NCBI GenBank assembly: GCA_951230915.1
Contig: OX579640.1
Span: 10,622,981 to 10,686,980 of the forward strand
Direction of reading: 5' to 3'
DNA length: 64,000 nt
DNA from: Antitrichia curtipendula
Lineage: Eukaryota > Streptophyta > Bryopsida > Hypnales > Leucodontaceae
The position numbers and the translations under genes were made by a program. The notes under the pieces are model-generated. The model was not told the origin of the DNA and ran no database searches. It saw only the letters and a program-made list of their open reading frames with translations. Positions 60,983-64,000 of the stretch are shown here, piece after piece. The number at the start of each line of letters is the position of its first letter. Positions within the stretch are counted from its first letter, which is position 1.

Positions 60983-61976
60983 TGCGACGAGTTCGCTCCT
61001 GCAGACCGAAAACTGGTAAGTGCGTGCTAGTCGGGCTCCAATTCTCCGGTCTGAAAGTTGACTTTTCTGTGATTCAGTAGACCCAATCCGAATTGAATGA
61101 GAGCTTTGTAACTTGGAATCGAATCCAAGGCCTCTGTTTGTCACTAGAGAATTCTTCGAGTGTGACGTCCAGTAAGTACGTTGCTGGAGCGCTAGGGATT
61201 GCTGTTTGCTGTTGTGAGGATTGGATGTGTGGTTTCAGGCTCTTTGTAGTGCTATTGGAGAGCAACGCGGGGCGAGAGTCTGCGGCGTCCCGTGTTGAGG
61301 ATCGGAAGAGCGTGGAATGCTGGGAAGTCTTGGTCACGAGTTCCGTGGAGAAAAGGGAAAGGAATGGTCCACCAAGGGAGAATGGATGAAGGAGGTCAGC
61401 GTGCGGTTATTACGGAGTAGAATATTAGAATGTCAACTCCGTTGAGTTCCTCGTTGAATGTCCCTTTGTTGTTGTTGACGTCCGATGTTTGAAATATCTC
61501 GGGTTGTTTTTTTCAACTTCTTTATTGGCTCTGTCCCGAGCCAGAGACGTTTACCCAACGATTAATTTCAAGTTTGGGAGACTCGGACTTCCTGAGGTAG
61601 AGCTACTTGATCCCTGTGCCTCTTATTTTTGTGAAATAGGTGTGTAGTGAAGTATAATGACCAATATGACCTCAAACTATTGGCTTTGAATGGTTCCTAC
61701 GTTACAATTGACGCTTCAAAGTTGTAAAGTAATAAGCTTTTTAGTGATTGGTTTTGGGTCATTCTCAAGGCACTTCAACATGCACCGATTGAACACTTTC
61801 AAATTTCTTCCAATCTTGACTTGAAAATTCATTGAAAAGACAAAAATTCTCCAAGCTTTCAACTTCCTAGAAAGAACCCCATTCACTCTCCAAGAAGATG
61901 GAGCACCACATTACTTTCGTCCCACTAGAGTAGCTCGCTCCTAATCGGGACAAAGCCTCGTTGTTTTATCCTCCTT
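60983..61976 (-). promoter_or_regulatory. Upstream region of CHS, copy 2
   Basis: As 26039-27032, with the TGACGTCC element near 61163. No gene seen. Confidence 0.35.
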
Positions 61977-62110
61977 AATATTTGATAACTTGTTCTTTTG
62001 TCAAAATCCCTTAGATGGTGTGCTTGTTGATTTCTCAATTTTGAATATTTGATAACTTGTTCTTTTGTCAAAATCCCTTAGATGGTGTGCTTGTTGATTT
62101 CTCAATTTTG
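61977..62110. repeat. 67-bp direct repeat, two units, copy 2
   Basis: Same pair of 67-bp units as in copy 1, so the local duplication is older than the tandem one. Confidence 0.9.
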
Positions 62111-63656
62111 AATAGATGTTGAGGCCAAAAAGTGGTCAATGGATGACTTTTAAGATTTATGTACATAGATGCAAAGAATTGAATCATTTTTGGTAGAGTT
62201 TCATGGTTAAAGGTCTCATCCTTTCACAAGTTAAAGAATATTAAATTGTATCTTCACTAAGTTAACTTAACTATTTGTTACATTGATTTCAAACAAGCAT
62301 TTGATATAATTTATACTTACTTTAGTAGCAACCCCTATTTGTCAATAAGAAGATTAAAAAACATATCCAAAATCTTAGAACATAATAACTAAAATTTTGA
62401 AAATATCAAACTCTAATGTCTAGACAAGAAACTAAATGCACTGCCATACCAAATTTTTTTAAATCATTTTTTAATATTAATTTACTAATATTTAATTATT
62501 TATCCCTTCAACAGCTCTGCTCAGTTTGAAAAAATTCAAATTTTCTATGATATAATTTTTATAACCTTTTTGAAGTTTGATATAAGAGTGCATATGCTAA
62601 AAATAGAGTTTTTAATATGATCTATTATGGTTAAATTTCATTTTTTTTTCACATAGATCTTTGAATAATCAACTTAAGAGTGCTCAACTTCAAAAATTCA
62701 TTAAAATTACAATATTTAATCTCACCCCATGATTTTGGATTTAACTGGCTAAATTTGTGAGATTATTAGCATGCGGCAAATATTAACATTATTATTTTTA
62801 TCATTTCTAGTCAAAGTAATACAACTTTCTATATGCATTAAATGGTTTACCAAAGGAAAAAACTAGACCGTTTGGATTGATTTTTCTATTTTAAACAACA
62901 TATAAAATACATCCATGCAATAACTATAATCTTCATTACACATGAGACGTAGCTTTGAGCTCTGCAATATCCACACCACCTCTCTAATAGATTCTAGGGA
63001 TTAATGTATATTTCAACCACATTTGAAGTTCTTATATCTTCTTCAATAAGCTTGGGGAAAGGTTTCCATTCAAATTAATTTAAGTATTTCATCTTTGCAA
63101 TATTGAACAACTATTACTTTCATGATAATAATTTTCATTTTTTATTTGAGGTTTGGATATTATTTATTTTTAATTGAAGACTTAAAAGGGTGAAAGCACA
63201 AAATACTTGCTCATTTGGTTGCTTTTGACCATTTTAGAAGGTAATATTGGAAGTACTATGAGCTTTTGAAAAAACACATTTTAAAATAATATAAAATATA
63301 AATAATGCAAAATTACTATAAATATAGTATTCTCAAAATTATAGGCATAAGAAATTTGGAACAATATGATTGTTTTTGAAAAATGGAAATAAGAGCAACA
63401 AACTTATTGGAATTATTGATTTGTATCTTAAGCTCGTATGACAAAATTTGATAAAAATATATTCAAATGACAAAAAAATTATTTTTTTCATTCAAAGGGA
63501 TTTGTTTATATTTATATGGAATAAAGATGGTTTCAATTTTGTAACCATGTAATTATTTCACAAATCAAAATATATTCACATTGAACAAAATATTATGTCT
63601 TTTCAAATTTAAGAGGATCATGGAAATGGTTTAATTATTACAAAATAGAATTTTGT
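62111..63656. other. AT-rich spacer, no gene seen
   Basis: As 27167-28712. Confidence 0.5.
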
Positions 63657-64000
63657 TTAAACCCTAAAGGACCAAATTGTAATTTTTGGCAACATGATAG
63701 TGATTTTGGGTAGCTCACTACAAATGAAACTTTTATTTTTATTTGAAATTTTCACACAACATATGCCAAAGGAGTAGCTTTAAGGCCCAACAATTCCATA
63801 ACTTTTGACTACATGTTTAAAATATTATTGCATGATATGTAGTTTTCAGCGATCCACAAGCAGACTGGGCAATTCAAAAAAATTCTTTAAATATCACATT
63901 AAAAATAAAATAAAATTGAAATTGGTTTATTAGATTTATATATACATAGAAAGATTTGAATCATTCCATTTTGATTGATGAGAGGAAAGTTACAATGAAT
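63657..64000. mobile_element. Left part of the diverged piggyBac-like element, copy 2
   Basis: Begins TTAAACCCTAAAGGACCA and is cut by the window end. Matches 28713-29056. Confidence 0.5.

Larger units (their letters stand above)
34944..64000. repeat. Tandem duplication, copy 2 (visible part)
   Basis: Second direct copy of 1-29056, about 99.95% identical, with the same gene order and orientation. It runs off the right end of the window, so the last 5.9 kb of the unit (the equivalent of 29057-34943) is not seen for this copy. The head-to-tail joint created by the duplication must lie between about 29056 and 34944, because the match is unbroken elsewhere. Confidence 0.97.

Overview
The window looks like nuclear DNA of a land plant, most likely a bryophyte (moss). 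The reasons are an intronless phenylalanine ammonia-lyase gene, a chalcone synthase gene whose single intron splits the conserved cysteine codon, a multi-exon plant CHX-type cation/H+ antiporter, GC-rich coding sequence set in very AT-rich spacers, and many small non-autonomous DNA transposons. The species assignment is an inference; land plant is secure, moss is not.

The dominant fact is a direct tandem duplication. Bases 1-29056 reappear at 34944-64000 with an offset of 34943 bp up to about base 4341 and 34944 bp after it, the step being one extra T in a homopolymer. I found 14 differences by eye in about 29 kb (roughly 99.95% identity). Bases 29057-34943 are seen once. Neither outer edge of the duplication lies inside the window.

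Layout of one unit, in copy 1 coordinates: PAL on the plus strand (746-2935); weak gene fragments and a decayed tRNA-derived SINE (3.6-5.0 kb); a CHX-family antiporter on the minus strand (5164-9338) whose 5' end cannot be found; a micropeptide gene A (9953-10117, plus); a TTAA-flanked piggyBac-like element (10608-11539); a micropeptide gene B (12468-12668, minus); an AT-rich repeat island (13.7-20.0 kb) holding a hAT-like element with an 8-bp target duplication; micropeptide gene C (21066-21176, plus) with a TATA box and an ideal start context; a two-exon CHX pseudogene fragment carrying a MITE (22.87-23.81 kb); CHS on the minus strand (24589-26038); then AT-rich repeats to the end of the unit.

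PAL (entry to phenylpropanoids) and CHS (entry to flavonoids) therefore sit about 22 kb apart and are doubled together, which would raise dosage of the first and the flavonoid-committing steps if the duplication is real and both copies are expressed. The least expected content is a family of very short genes (A, B, C, each present twice) built from one to three repeats of a motif close to GDGGSSKWRPPS. The repeats keep their amino acids while third codon positions vary. I do not recognise this family.
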